Positions 44,492-57,500 of a stretch of DNA of 64,000 nucleotides are shown piece by piece. Location: positions 3,102,501-3,166,500 of the forward strand of contig NC_092317.1 in the NCBI RefSeq assembly GCF_036785885.1, given 5' to 3'. Below the pieces are notes generated by a model that worked only from the letters and a program-made list of their open reading frames with translations, ran no database searches and was not told the DNA's origin. Every line of letters begins with the position of its first letter. Positions within the stretch are counted from its first letter, which is position 1. The position numbers and the translations under genes are program-made. Origin of the DNA: Coffea arabica. Its lineage: Eukaryota; Streptophyta; Magnoliopsida; Gentianales; Rubiaceae.

Positions 44492-47201
44492 TACAAATTG
44501 TGCAACGCTTGAGTAGTGCTACTGACAAGATACATCGTGGTGGTTTTTTTTTCTTTTTTTTTTTTGTGGGATAAACATCCTGTGTTCATAATCACATTCA
44601 GTCCTCTTTAATTCAGAATCAAGCGCTATCGGACCTTTTATAGGGTGACTCTCTCAACATTATATATTTTTTCCATTCACAACATTTAAATCTGAAAACT
44701 TATTTAAGGAATGTCAAACTCCTTGATGTTACTTCTAATATATCTTTATTCTTTCTAGGCCGTTAATACTCTTAAAATTTTAAATATTTTCTTGTGAAAA
44801 TGACATAGTTAATAGCTTAGGTTGGGCTCCATGACATGTTTCGCTTGTTGGTTTCAGAACGATGACAACCAGCTCACAAATGACAAAACCAACAACTCAT
44901 TACTTGCAAAATACAATCACGGAAAAAGAAACCTGACCAGTCGTATACTACTAGGACTACTGCAAAGAAACTCGTGTTTGGACGCGAGATTATTTAGAAT
45001 AAATTATTTGAAATAATACACTATAATATCTTTCATTATTACATAATATATGTGAAATAAAAAAGATAATTGAAAATTATATTTATAATATAAGCGGAAT
45101 AATATTTAAAATTTAGTTTTCAAATCATACCATCCAAACGGGCTTATTAATATTACTCGTTAAATGTCTCTCCGTGAAATCATGTGAATATTTGAGATTT
45201 GAAACTTAAACCCGCAAGCATATTTACAGTCATTACGTTTTACTAATAACTGTCGTCACATTTACAGTAAATTCTCCCCTATCCTAATCCCCGGAAATTT
45301 TCATTAGCTAAAAGAAACGGCTAATGCAGATAAATGCAAAGCCTCTTAGTCTATTCCCCTGTGATTTATTCATATTATTCCTTGTATTGCATCTGTTTCA
45401 AAATAATGCTTCAAATAATTAACACAATGATGGCTTTTTTCACCAAGCAACATGAAAGTTAGCTTTGCCAGTTTTGTTTCTTTTCTTCCACAGAGGAAAA
45501 ATATTAGGAGGAAAAGAAGGCTCAGCTCAAGCAACAAAGTCACCATGTAATCTAGTTCGGCACTTTTGACTCTTACAGATCAGCAACCGAATACTACATT
45601 AATACGATATTGACTTTGAAAAAATAGAGTATTAAAATGAAATTATGCATATAACAGGTAATCATTGGCCTTGTTCTCGGTTGCTTTAAATTTTATAAAT
45701 TCTAATTGTAAATAGTGATTATAGTGAATAATCAGAATCAGCAAAATTTACTCTTTGAATGAATATGCATTTTAACTTTTTTAGTAATTAAAAAATTTGT
45801 AATAAAAATAAAAGCAATAAAAAATATCATAACAACTGATTATCTAACATTAAAATTCATAATCAAACAAAACAATCAACGAGGACAAGCCAATTATACA
45901 GTTGTCTACTATTTTCAAGGGTCAGCTCATTTACCTTCCTATCAAACTATTATATTAATGGCATCAGCATGATAGTCGAGATTTAATTGATGACAGCACT
46001 AATTACTCTTTTGTTCTTTTATTATTATTTTGCAATCGTAGAAAGGTGACGTCGCTAATTATATCAAAAGAAGGGAAAAAAAAGTATTTCGGCATTGGTC
46101 TTGCATCAAATAGACAATAGGACCTTGGTCAAGGTTGTAGCTCACAATCTCTTTATAAACAGTAAGTTCAATAATGGATCGGTTGTTTTGTTCTTATCTG
46201 GAGGTTATAAATTATAAATAACAATAAATTCCGACATTAATTATTCGCCATTAAGCTTATAAAAAAAAAAAATACTAGGATGAAGTACTAACAACTCGGA
46301 ATGCCGATCCCCTGTTTTTTGAGTGTTTTTCAAAAATTAATTTTTCAAATACAATAAAAATTTTTAAAAAGTACTTTAAAAGGTAATCTAAAAATTAGTT
46401 TAAATTTTTTTAAAATTTTAAAAAATATCTCAAAATATATTATAGAAACTCTTCTACTCTTAAATATTCCAAAATATACTCTAAAAACAGTGCTACAGCA
46501 AAATTTTTCAAAAACACCCCAAAAAACAGCTAATCCAAATGGAGCCATATTTTTTGCTCCCCCTTGAGCTTTTTTTTTTGATAAGAAAACAATTGGAAAA
46601 AATTTATTACTGAGATTGCTGGAAATAGTCCAGCACGATTTGCTTGACAAAATTTGGAGGAGCATCCCAAGCTTTATTTTTGGAGGGAGATGCTCCCACT
46701 TGAGCTTAATACCAGCACTAACAGGTCGATGAAATAAACTGAAATGATTGTCAGGTTGGTTTTGGGGGATTCCGGATATAATTTTGCTATTAACATAGGG
46801 CGCGGCTGAAATGGAAATCTTTAAATAATATTCATAATTTTTTTGGGGATAATTATCCAATCTAAATAATGTCTGAAACGAAGCAACCCTGTGCCACGTG
46901 GTATGAATGCGGATTGGTGTAATTAGATCCCCGGACAAATTATCCACCAGGTGGAGAGATTGGGCAGACGATTCTAGCCAAGATTGGTTTTTCCGTTCTT
47001 ATCTCATTTTTTTGTCGAAACAACTATATCTTAAACCAAACAAACAGGAGCAACTTCGGTTTTACCGATAAGGAGAATATTAATGCCAACCCTTTATTTG
47101 TTAACAGTAATCACTTGACATTTTTACCATATGAATTAGAAAAACACTTTCTTATTTTTCATTGAACTTATAACTATCACTTCTTATAAATCATTAAATT
47201 A
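44492..47201. other. Repeat-rich intergenic
   Basis: No gene is supported. 44971-45142 is a small inverted-repeat element (CTCGTGTTTGGA left; CCCGTTTGGATGG read inward from the right). 46310-46550 is a diverged copy of the foldback family's end (CAAATGGAGCC near 46535). An ORF on the minus strand near 46600-46950 has no recognisable domain, and two frames look equally protein-like there. Confidence 0.4.
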
Positions 47202-47203
47202 TA

Positions 47204-47568
47204 CTCTTTCTCCGTCCCACTTTGATATTCCTTTTTTTACACTGTTTAAAAAAAAAATTAGTTAATTTTGTTGGAAAGCTAAATCCAGCCTACCATCTTT
47301 TTTAAAATGGCTTTATATTAATAGGAATATGACTAATTACTACCTTTACATTAATCACAACAATAATTGTATGGAAAGTTGCACCATTTAAGGTATGAAT
47401 CTAAGCAATTAAGAAAAAGATAGGTTACACTCATAGATAACAAAATACATTAAATAAGGATATTTTAGAGAAATTATAAGTTAAGTATATTTTTCAATTG
47501 AAAAGTGGAATATAATTTGAAATGAATGAAAAAGAAAAATTGGACTATCAAATTGTGGATGGAAGGAG
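47204..47568. mobile_element. Stowaway-type MITE (Tc1/mariner)
   Basis: Flanked by TA at 47202-47203 and 47569-47570. The left end is CTCTTTCTCCGTCCCACTTT. The right end read inward is CTCCTTCCATCCACAATTTG. This is the CTCCCTCCGTCCCA-type terminus of Stowaway elements. 365 bp, AT-rich, non-coding. Confidence 0.75.
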
Positions 47569-48218
47569 TAATTAAAATACTAAAAATGAAAATGAAGTGT
47601 ATGAACGTTTTTATCCTTCTCATAAGTAAGTTTAATTTTTTTTTTATGTTTTCCGTAAATTTATTTTACAATCATCTTTTTACCTCATATACATTAAATT
47701 ATTATAGTATAACTTTTTTATAAAAATTTCAAAAAATAGCAATCCAAAACAACTCTTTTTAATTTAGACAAATGTGCTATATCCTATATGTGGTAATGCA
47801 TTTAGTATGTTTTTTTACTTTGTCCTGTATATAAATATAAATAATAAAAGACAGCAATTGATAGGAGTAATCATTAAAAAAAAGAAAAAGGTATGTTGAC
47901 TGAGGTGCCCCTCCCATATCCTCTTCCTCCAACTAATCCATGTCACATGCTCCTCCCATTCACTTGTGGACTGTGATCTCACATCTTCCTTTCTAACCCC
48001 GACTTCCTCCCCCCTCTCCCCATCCCTCAACTCCCCTTTTATACAAGTACAGAAAAAGTGTAACACACACACACAAACACACAGAGAGTTAGGTGTAAGT
48101 AAAGTCTAACGAGTTTTAAAGAAAGATCTCGACACACACACACACACCCATATTAAAGAGGAAGAAAGGGGGAATAAAAAGATTGAACGACTCTCAAACG
48201 TTAGCGAAACAAAAGAGG
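47569..48218. promoter_or_regulatory. Promoter and 5' leader of the MAPK-substrate-like gene
   Basis: A TTTTATACAAG TATA-like word lies at about 48036. CA-repeat tracts at about 48064-48081 and 48131-48148 fall in the probable 5' UTR. No upstream ATG in frame precedes 48219. The far-left part is AT-rich flank of the Stowaway element. Confidence 0.4.
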
Positions 48219-48677
48219 ATGGCTGGTTTACAAAGATCTGCTGTATCATTCAGAAGACAAGGCTCCTCAGGTCTAGTATGGGATGACAAGCTTCTATCAG
48301 GTGAATTGGGTCAGCAGCCGGCGCAACCCACCAACCAAAGAGAAGACCACCACCTCCTTCACTCCGGGACTACTGATAACAGCGACAAGCAGCCTCGACA
48401 AGAAATACTACAAGCCCAACCCCAAGGCCAGCAAGAAGCCAAAGAAGAGGTCGCCGCCTCCCGGGTTTCACCAAGAACCGTTGTTGGATCGATTGAGAGG
48501 AGCCGATCCAACGGCGGCGGACCCCGTTATCGCACTGGTAGGGTGTCTCCGGCTATAGAGCCGCCGTCTCCGAAGGTTTCGGCATGTGGGTTTTGCACTT
48601 GCAGTGCTTTTGGGAAACCACCACCTGAAAAGACTCGTCGGAGACCTCCCAAGCATGCCGGTAAGCGTACGATGTGA
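48219..48677 (+). CDS. MAPK kinase substrate-like protein
   Basis: Single exon of 152 residues. The N-terminus MAGLQRSAVSFRRQGSSGLV followed by WDDK, together with the C-terminal RTGRVSPAIEPPSPKVSACGFCTCSAFGKP block and a basic tail, matches the small plant family annotated as MAPK kinase substrate protein (Arabidopsis At1g80180 and its paralog At1g15400). The middle is Gln/Glu-rich and disordered. Ser/Thr-Pro sites (VSPRTV, RVSPAI, PPSPKV) are candidate MAPK phosphosites. A CGFCTC cysteine cluster may bind metal or be acylated. The longer reading from 48183 starts at TTG and is rejected. In Arabidopsis the family is linked to kinase signalling and development; here the role is inferred from likeness only. 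Confidence 0.85.
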   Translation: MAGLQRSAVSFRRQGSSGLVWDDKLLSGELGQQPAQPTNQREDHHLLHSGTTDNSDKQPRQEILQAQPQGQQEAKEEVAASRVSPRTVVGSIERSRSNGGGPRYRTGRVSPAIEPPSPKVSACGFCTCSAFGKPPPEKTRRRPPKHAGKRTM

Positions 48678-49853
48678 TTCGGATGTTTCAGTGTATATGT
48701 GGGGAGTCATTTAAAGTTGGTGTTTTTCCGGTGGCCGGAGATGGGACTTTCTGGTGGGGCGGGGCCTCCTATTTATGGGATTAGGTTGTAGGAGTCGTCG
48801 GTTGTCAGATGTCCAGTTGTTCAGCTGAACAGAAAGGATGAGGTGTAAGAATTTTTGGAGCTAAAAACTAAAACAAAATTAATGCTTTTGTCTTTTTTTT
48901 TTTTTTTTTTTTTTTGTGGTTAGTTTCTGGACCAGGTTGTTGTACTCTTGTAGACTGGCGGGGGGGATAATTCTGTTTCTTCTGCTGGATGTAATATGTG
49001 AATATTGTCAGCAATATTTCGGAGCATTTGTTAAAGTTGTTTTCAGTGTACAAACTACGAAACAAATGTAGTAGCTCAATTCAGAATCTTTCCAGCTTTA
49101 ACGGATCTATTTCTGTCAAATTATCGTCTGGACCAATGCCATTGGGATTTGCGTTTACTGTCGGTCTTCTAGCGAAAGAAAACAGAGTCACCTATTTTCA
49201 TGCAAGTTTCTAGAAATCACATTCGAAGAAGAAGTATCAACTGTGGCATCTGAAGAAAATAGCATTGGGTCGAATTTTTGACAGGCTCACGAGTATGAAA
49301 TATATATATATATCTATAGAGTACACGTTTAATCCTAGTCACAGGTTCTTGGTGGTTTTAGGTTATCTAACTTCAACTAATCAGCTGGCCGCCAGAGCTT
49401 CCTTTCGGCCTTTGGCCTTTTGGTACTACAGAATATTAGTAGTAGCATGACTACTTAGTTTCACACTATCATGGGACTTGATGCAAATGATTTGAGATTA
49501 ATTCACCGGTGACAATTGAATCCTTTTAATATCACACACTACCACTGGTGGTTCAGGCCGATGCATCCGCACATCTGTTTGCTTGCTTAATTGAGATGTA
49601 TGCTGCAATCAGGTATTCACCTTCTTTGCTGCAGTTTTGTGCGATTAATCTCTCTGTGCCTGCCTGTGCATTCCGTCCCTTCAGGATATACAAATGATAG
49701 AGAGGTGATAGAGAGGTGATTCGAACACACGATCTCAAGACCTAACCAGGCTATCCCGAGACTATCCGAACGTGACTTACACACACATGATATTATTGAT
49801 ACCATTTCTGGTTTAGCTGATTTATGGCCGCGGAAACAATCCACAGTATACTA
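48678..49853. other. 3' flank and intergenic
   Basis: No further gene. A long T run at about 48891-48915 and short AT repeats near 49300 are present. Part is the 3' UTR of the MAPK-substrate-like gene. Confidence 0.45.
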
Positions 49854-50110
49854 CAGTGGCGGAGCCACGTCAGCTTTGCTAAATTTAATTTCAAGATTAC
49901 CCCCTCCCTTCAAGTTTATAACACACCATCTTCTTTTCATGTTTTCCCCTGATATTTTGACCAGTCCTCATCACTCATTACATCACCATTCCTAAGCAAC
50001 AAAAATTTCTTTCATAGTTTCTCTCTTATAGGAATAGGAGTACTCAATTTTTTCCATTGCTATTAAAATACACAAACTGATAAAAATTAAAGCAAATGGC
50101 TCCGCCGCTG
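49854..50110. mobile_element. Short inverted-repeat element, GGCGGAGCCA ends
   Basis: The left end CAGTGGCGGAGCCA and the right end TGGCTCCGCCGCTG are an inverted pair with one mismatch. The 257-bp interior is non-coding. ACTA flanks both sides, so the target duplication is short or unclear. The ends recall hAT-type MITEs but the superfamily is not settled. Confidence 0.55.
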
Positions 50111-53100
50111 ACTACTTTAGTATTATTTTCTCTGTCAAGGTGTGAGATTTGTGGCAGTCTGAATAAAGTTTTTTTTTTTTTTTTAATCCGTTAGACATGA
50201 TGGCATGTGATCGTTGAAATCTGGTATGGCCAATCTCAGCTTCTCTGTGGTTCACCTTTAGTTTATTACATTTTCCTTTTGTGAGTTCAGCTGGTTTTAG
50301 GATTTTGGGTTAGGGAGGGTAAGCAAAGCAAAATCACTGCCGGACAAACTCGGTTTATTTTTAGTGTTCTTTCAATTTGAACGCTTGCAATCTACAAACT
50401 TCTGTTCTTCTGCATCCAATTCTGCAACCAACAACCTTTTTTTAAGTAAATTCAGCAGTGCAAAAAGGAAGCATGGTGAAAATGCTGTGGAAAGGAAGAT
50501 TTAATTTTGAGCATAACTAAGGCAACTCAACTGATGCCATCGGCCGATTGGAAAGAAGATTTTGTTGCTGTCTGCAATTCACTTGACAAACAAATCTGAT
50601 ACACGCAAACAGCATGTCTACTCAATCAATCTTTATGTTTTTTTCAGACCAACTTCAGAAAGCCCATGAATCACATGAGGAGCCATAACCCAAAAGCAAT
50701 TTTTTTTTTTTTTTTTTGTGAAAAGAGAAAGGGGTAGCGACAAAAGTTCATTAATCCTGTCTACCTTTCCAGTGTAATTAGCCACCAAAATTAAACTCGA
50801 TAAATAAAAGGCCCAAAACAAGGCGTTACTAGAATAACCCATTAGGGCAGCGTCTGAATCTGTCCTTGAATTACAACAATCTCACAGGGCCATCATTGGA
50901 AAAGAGAACAGCTCTTCTGATCATTTCTTTCCATGTAGCTAGCTGCAGCATCTATTCTGCTCTTTATTTGTACATGGGGTATAAAATAGTAGAAAGAATC
51001 GTTACTGGGTGGAAAGAGTCTTAACTCGTAAGAAGCGTTTTTGGTGCAGTATGAGTGTCTGCTTGGCAAAAATCCACCCTTTTCAAGTTAGAAAACTAAG
51101 AAAATCTGAAAAACCCAATTAAGTGGAGTCATTGTCATTACTTACCAATTTCTCAAGAATCAGCAACAGCATCTTTAGAAGTATGGATAGCTGACACTTT
51201 CTAATTAGTTGCTCAAATATACTACTAACATTATCCATACACGGAAAGCAACGCAAAATTGGTTTGGTGTTTCTCCATCTTTGCTTATTTTATAGTTGAA
51301 CAAGTCATGACTTGCAAGTTGAGAAGAAGCACTAGTATTTCTGTTCGTTTCAGATATCCTTCCTTCTTCTCGACAAGTCCATATTAATTGCGAATGAATG
51401 AGGTTTGTTCCCGATCGTTTACAATTGCTTTCGCCTGAACAAGTTTCGGACTCTTAGCTTGTGTGGCATCAAAGAGAATTGCCCACGATGAGCATGCAAA
51501 ATCTGATGCACGTAAAAAATATACGCCCACATAATCACTCTTTAATCTTTACACCCACTCCATACAATTTGCATCGGTCAAATCAGGAACCATATATGTG
51601 TATATATATGAGGGCAACAAAAGGATAGAAAGAATGAGGGCAACAAAACCTCATCTGCCCTGCCTATCATCATCATCTGGTGCATTTGGGTTCAATCACT
51701 TTCGGTGAAAAATGATATATGCACCCAAGAAATAATAATAATGATAATCCTATCAACGCAGGATGACAAGTTATTGGCTCCTAATGGTGTAAGGTCTGAA
51801 TTCAATCTCAAATAATTGATATTCTTGCATCAATCCTACCCCAGGCGCAGGAAGTAATATCAACGTTATACATAGTCATTCTCTCGTCCAATTATGAATG
51901 ACGATGATCCTGGTAAGATGTAGCCTTAAAAGGCTAGCTAAAATAATAAGTTCGATAAAACACGCATCCATGAAGTCTACGAAACATCTTGAAAGTCAGT
52001 CATATTATTACATAATCCGTTTTTGACCACCAAAGATTGCGAATAATATGTTGCCGTGCAAGTAGGTGCAAATCAAACTCCAATTATGATAGCAGTTGAC
52101 ATTTTCAGAGATATGGCAGATTGTTATTTTGCAAACCAAAATCCAATATTCTCATTCTCATTATTACAAGAAATCACGGCAGGAAGGAAATTATAGGTAG
52201 TGAATGAGGATCTTAGCATCTTTTCTGGTTCAACAATGGTCACTTAGATTCTAACTAGATATATATCATTTCTTTTCTTCATGGGCTCTTCTTTCTAATT
52301 ATTTCTTAAACGAATGAAACTTGTCAGACGTTGGTGTCTGGTACGATGTTAACAAACTCAAACTAAAACAAATCATTCATCAGAATTTTTGGACAACCAC
52401 CACATATATCTCCGTCTCAATATTAGTGGGCAAGAACAACATATTGCCCCCAACATCATCTTCGATGAGTATCAACAATCCATCCATGTGTGTATTATTA
52501 GCTACATTACATATTATTCTCCGGAGTTTTCTACATCACTCATAGATAAGCGTTAGTTAATACTTGTAAGCCAATGCCAAGAACAAATTAGTGCACAGCT
52601 CACAGGTGGATCCGGCCACCGTTTGCTACTGACCAGTGACTACAAACATGTTAAGCTTCTGAAATAAATCGAAAGCAATTTTCCGGAGAGGGAAAGGAAG
52701 TACGATGCCCTGAAAAAAAGTTTACCGAGCCAAATTAGCATCCAAATAACTTCAGGTCCGTGTTGGATGGCCTGCTTTTGGTTTGTTAAAAAAAAAGTTT
52801 GTTTGAAACACCATCTACATAAAGCAGTCACAAATTTTATGTAAATACAAAAAATAAAAATTTTAAATAGGTTACGGGTGATGGAGGTGGGAAGGATGTA
52901 GGATGGCGAGTGGTGGAGAGGGAGAGATGAAAAAAATAGATGTTTGTAGTGTTTCGAACAAACAAGTACAATATATATATATGTATATATTTTAAAACAA
53001 CTACAATAAGTCACCATAAGTTTTCAATAAATACTTAACAAACACCATCTGTACAAATCCCAAGTCGCATTGGAGATTCAGAAAAGGATAGGTATTATGC

Positions 53101-53217
53101 TTCCAAGAATTTCTTTTGGTGTACACGAAAGATCTTGAATCGAAAATCTCCTATTTGTAATTCTTTCCACTTTACTAACTAACTCAATCGTCCCCCAAAA
53201 AATTAAGGAATACAATA
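50111..53217. other. Intergenic, no gene seen
   Basis: Only short ORFs without motifs. Homopolymer T runs at about 50167-50184 and 50700-50717. 52740-53045 has a purine-rich core (GATGGAGGTGGGAAGG) and AT-rich flanks like the foldback family and may be another decayed copy. Confidence 0.45.
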
Positions 53218-53700
53218 TAGGGATGTAATCGAGCCGAATCGAGTTCGAATATCACCATACTTGAGCTTGACTCGACATGCAAGAAGGATGCTCGAGCTCG
53301 ATGTTTGTTCACAGAACTCGAGCTCGACTCGTATGGGCTCGAGTCAATGCGAGCCTTATTAAGCTCGATCAAGCTCGAGTTAGAAAATTTCATTATCTTG
53401 ATAATTTTTGAGCGAAAAGATATTATCGTCCTTTAAAAATTTTAATACAATCTAAAACATTTCATAAATTGAACAACTCTTTTGGGTATAAGGGTAATTT
53501 TATAATAATAATTTATTAAAGAATTAAAATTAAAAACACGATAAAGCTCGACGAGTTTTCGAGCATTACTTTTGGATACTCGAACTCAACTTGCTTGACT
53601 TATTGAGACACTCCAACTCAACTTGAATTCGGGTTGATCGAATTCGAGTCAAGCTTTTGACCGAGCTGCTCCCAAACAGTTGGATTCGATTACAGCCCTA
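53218..53700. mobile_element. TCGAG-rich inverted-repeat element
   Basis: The left end is TAGGGATGTAATCGAGCCGA. The right end read inward is TAGGGCTGTAATCGAATCCA. Between them are many overlapping GAGCTCGA and TCGAGTC words near both ends and an AT-rich centre. It is of the same type as the element that hosts the chromovirus at 18352. Confidence 0.55.
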
Positions 53701-54520
53701 CATGAAACAGGTAAAGTTGGAGAGCTTTTCTTCCGAGTCAAGTCATCTGACAAAATGTGATTTTAAACGAGTTGAAAACCTTTGGTTGTAGGCTGCCAGA
53801 AGTGTTTGCAATAATAATGAAATTGGATCCGTTTAGGCCCAAGTTCTCACAGCCCAATATAGTTTGACCCGTTATAGTGTAATGAGTAATTGATTCATGA
53901 AAAGAATATAAACAATTGAAAGTAATTGCATTTTACGCCACGGCACCCTCAAAATTTGAATATACAATAATATTAAGCACATAACAATTTTTGTGAAAAG
54001 TTTTTGAAATGTTCTTTTGTGCATTTTAAAATATTTTTTTTATTTCACATATATCATATCGTTACAATAATTATTTTTTATAAATATTTAAAGAAAAATA
54101 TTTAAAAAATAACAATCCAAACTGAAAAATTTAAAAAGTAGCAATCCAAGCTCGCCGTGAAACAAAATCTTTATATTAGTAATTAAAATTCTTGGGTTAA
54201 TTAAATTAGATTTACTAAATTCTAATGTTGAAAACAATATATTAGTTAGAACAATTAGATGGCAATAACAAAATTTCTTTGTGAGAGAGATCTTCGAACT
54301 TGGTTTAACAGAAGGTGTAAAATTCGAACTACTGCATTATAAGCCTCTGAGATGTTCTAAAACGTCCACGAGGCAAGCCTATAAGATGTCGTCGTACTGC
54401 AGAGGAAACTTCTCACCCCCTGCAAAAAAGCAGCCAAATCCAACACGACGTGGCACTTGTAAGAATATTAACTAGGCGGGAGAAAGCCCACCCACGCATT
54501 TCCCACGGGCACCGGGGTGG
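53701..54520. other. Intergenic, polygalacturonase promoter side
   Basis: No gene. A diverged AT-rich repeat near 53965-54150 has AGCAATCCAA words like the foldback family. The right part is promoter and 5' UTR of the polygalacturonase gene. Confidence 0.4.
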
Positions 54521-57500
54521 ATGGGAAAGCTGAGATCTTCCCCTTTTGTTTGTTTTTCTTCTCATTCTACTGCAATTATTTCCAGCATTTCTCTGTGTTT
54601 TGTGCAGAGAGCTAGCATTATATTCCTCTTCTTGAATTTCACAAATGTAAGTGGGGTTAAGTTTGACCCTCCAATCCAGCTCCCAGGTTCAAGAACGTCT
54701 CAGTATGTTTCGAACTCCAGCACTGTACTCTACATTCATGATTTTGGGGCCAGAGGAAATGGGATGAGTGATGACACTAAGGTATCACTGTGTTGTTATT
54801 ATTTTTCCGTGCCACCTGTTCAATTTAAGTTTGTTATGATTGTGTTCAGCTGTGATTAATGCTAATTTGGATAACCTTAAGGTGATAACGAGACACCCCT
54901 GATTATTTTGAGCTTTATGTGTGTTCATTGTTGCTTTCATGAACAGTTGCTATGCTGCTTAGAGCATTTTTCTTTCTGCAGTACTTAACAGAGAAAATAA
55001 AGTAAAAATGACCTTTTTTTGGATGCAACTCGGCTGGTTTCCTGGTCGCTTTATCTCAATAATAGTTCATGCTATAACTTCGTTTTCTTTTGAGGTGCAT
55101 TTTCAGCTCTACAAATGGGGATATCCAAGTTCTCATCTTCTGGGTCAAGGTCTCAATCCTGATTTTGGAAATGTGAAAAGTGAATGGTTAGTGCCCGGTA
55201 AAGAAAGAAAAATTGTTACCACTTATAAATACTACTAGGCATGACAAGGATTATGGATGTGACTGTAAACATGATTTTTTCAATTTCTGTTCATGCCTTT
55301 ACTAATTTCATCTAGGAAATTTTGCTGATTCTGTTTGGTACCTGAACCTGAAATCAAAACTTTTGGTAATAGGAAGAGGACTTATCTTTTCTTCAATCTG
55401 TTAAAATCAAAATTTTCTAAACCAGGCTTGTCAGTTCCTTTATCCTGTCTAAGTGACTTCCTCAAAGATGTAAAAGGTTTGTAGTGTTTTAACTTTGCCT
55501 CGACAGAAGAGTATTCGTGTCTACTATGATGAACCTCATCGTGATGATTTATCTTCTGGATTTGTTCAATAATTACTCTTTTTGGGCTAAGGCTTTTCAA
55601 AAGGCATGGAAGATAGCATGTTCTTTGTCATCTGAAGCAAAAATTGTAGTCCCTGCTGGAAAAAAGTTTCTGGTTCGACCAATTGATTTTTCCGGGCCTT
55701 GCAGATCAGGTTTGACTTTATGGGTAAGAGCTGGATACAATTTCTTTATAGAGGTTATCAAAAAACGCATTGCAGGGTTCAATATGTTGTCAGGCAGTTA
55801 AATAGCACTCATACTGTTCAAATTGGTTGCATTGTACTATATGCCTAGATTTCTTGTACGATTGTAGCACCCAGGGATCCGGATGTTTGGGACGGCTTGG
55901 ATCCTAATAAGTGGCTTTACTTTCATGGGGTGAATTACCTCACAGTGGAAGGTGGAGGGACGGTTGATGGGAGTGGCAAGGAATGGTGGGCTCGATCTTG
56001 CAAGATTAATCACACAAATGTATACCATTGCGTTACTCTAATATTCCTAATATGTCTCTTTTCATTTTCTTTTCCTTTCAAAATTGCAAGTTTCTGATGT
56101 AAGATGTGTTTATATATGGCAGCCCTGTCGACGTGCTCCAAAGGTTAGCACACCTTTGTTCTCCATGCCCTCTTTATCTTTATTCTCTCACTGAATACAT
56201 ACCTAATTTGGTAGTTTCTCTTTTGATAGATATTGTCTATGTACTTTTGGGGGCACTGGCGAGGAGTAAATCTATGGCAGGCTATTCTCATGCACAACCT
56301 AATATGAATTACAATAACGTAGTGAAGGAATTTCTTTGAAAAACTAGAATCCCAGGGTGGAAGGGGCTCTTGAAAGTAAAGGTGGACAGGCGAATGGCTA
56401 GTTTAGGCTAGCGGAATGAGGACAGCTTGGAGAACATTTTTCCTTAATGAGTTCTATAATTAACAATGCAGGCCATAACATTCCACAGATGCAAGAATTT
56501 GATCGTGAGGAACATTATGTCAATTAACAGTCAGCAGATGCACATGGCATTTACTGGTTCTAAACAGATTGTGGTATCCTATCTCAGAATCTCTGCGCCT
56601 GCACATAGCCCCAATACAGATGGAATTCACATTAGTGCATCAAAGAATGTTGAAGTTAAGGATTGCATTATAAGAACAGGTTTGTTGGCTGTCTTAGTAC
56701 TCTGGCTACATGTTAGGATTTGTTAAAAAAAAAATCCCACTCCCATAAAAAAAAAATAGAAGAAAGAAAGAAAGAAGAAGAAAGCATTCTTGCTTGTTAT
56801 TGACACTTGATGCTTGTATGCCATCTTGCAGTTTTTTGGGTGATGTATACTTTACACCACAAAAAAATTTGAAACTAGTGGCACTGAGAGTTAAGTTGGA
56901 CCAATTGGTCTCATTGTAGATCTATGACATTCCAATCATTTCCAGACTAGATTTGTTATTGTCATCTCTAAATGCAAAAGACTTTGAAAGGCTAGGTCAA
57001 ATCTTTTAGGAGATGAATTCATAGTTTCTGGGGTCAAAGTTGTCCAGAAATTTCATGCAAGTCAGAGGAATATTGGTGTAGGATATATGTTGGCTTCATC
57101 CTCAAAAATTGCAGAGATTTAAATAGATCAATAAAATCAAGATAGCTATCGTTATCCTTGTATATATATATATATAGTAAAATGAAACCAACTTACTTTC
57201 TGAGCTAATATGCTGGAATCACAGTCTTAAAGTAGCTAGGGGGTCTACTGTAGGTTGAATGCTGATCATATAATCCCTTATTTACATTAATTTTCAATCT
57301 TGCAACTCTACTTCTGTAGGAAGTGATGGTTAAATATAATTCAACTTGCTCATTTAATTCAGTTACTCTGTAGATCAGACATGAAACTGGTTAATTCAAG
57401 GTAAAGGTTGTTTCATCTCAATAATGATAGCCCTGGAGTACAATAAATAATTCAACTATCTGATTTTGCACACTCATTTGCATAATGCTAACTCTATACT

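Noticed and set aside
46345-46947. 200-codon ORF on the minus strand
   Set aside because: The second half runs through an AT-rich repeat end, and another frame is equally protein-like, so no single product is supported.
52640-53017. 125-codon ORF on the minus strand
   Set aside because: It overlaps a decayed repeat with TA and TTTT runs; low-complexity hydrophobic text only.
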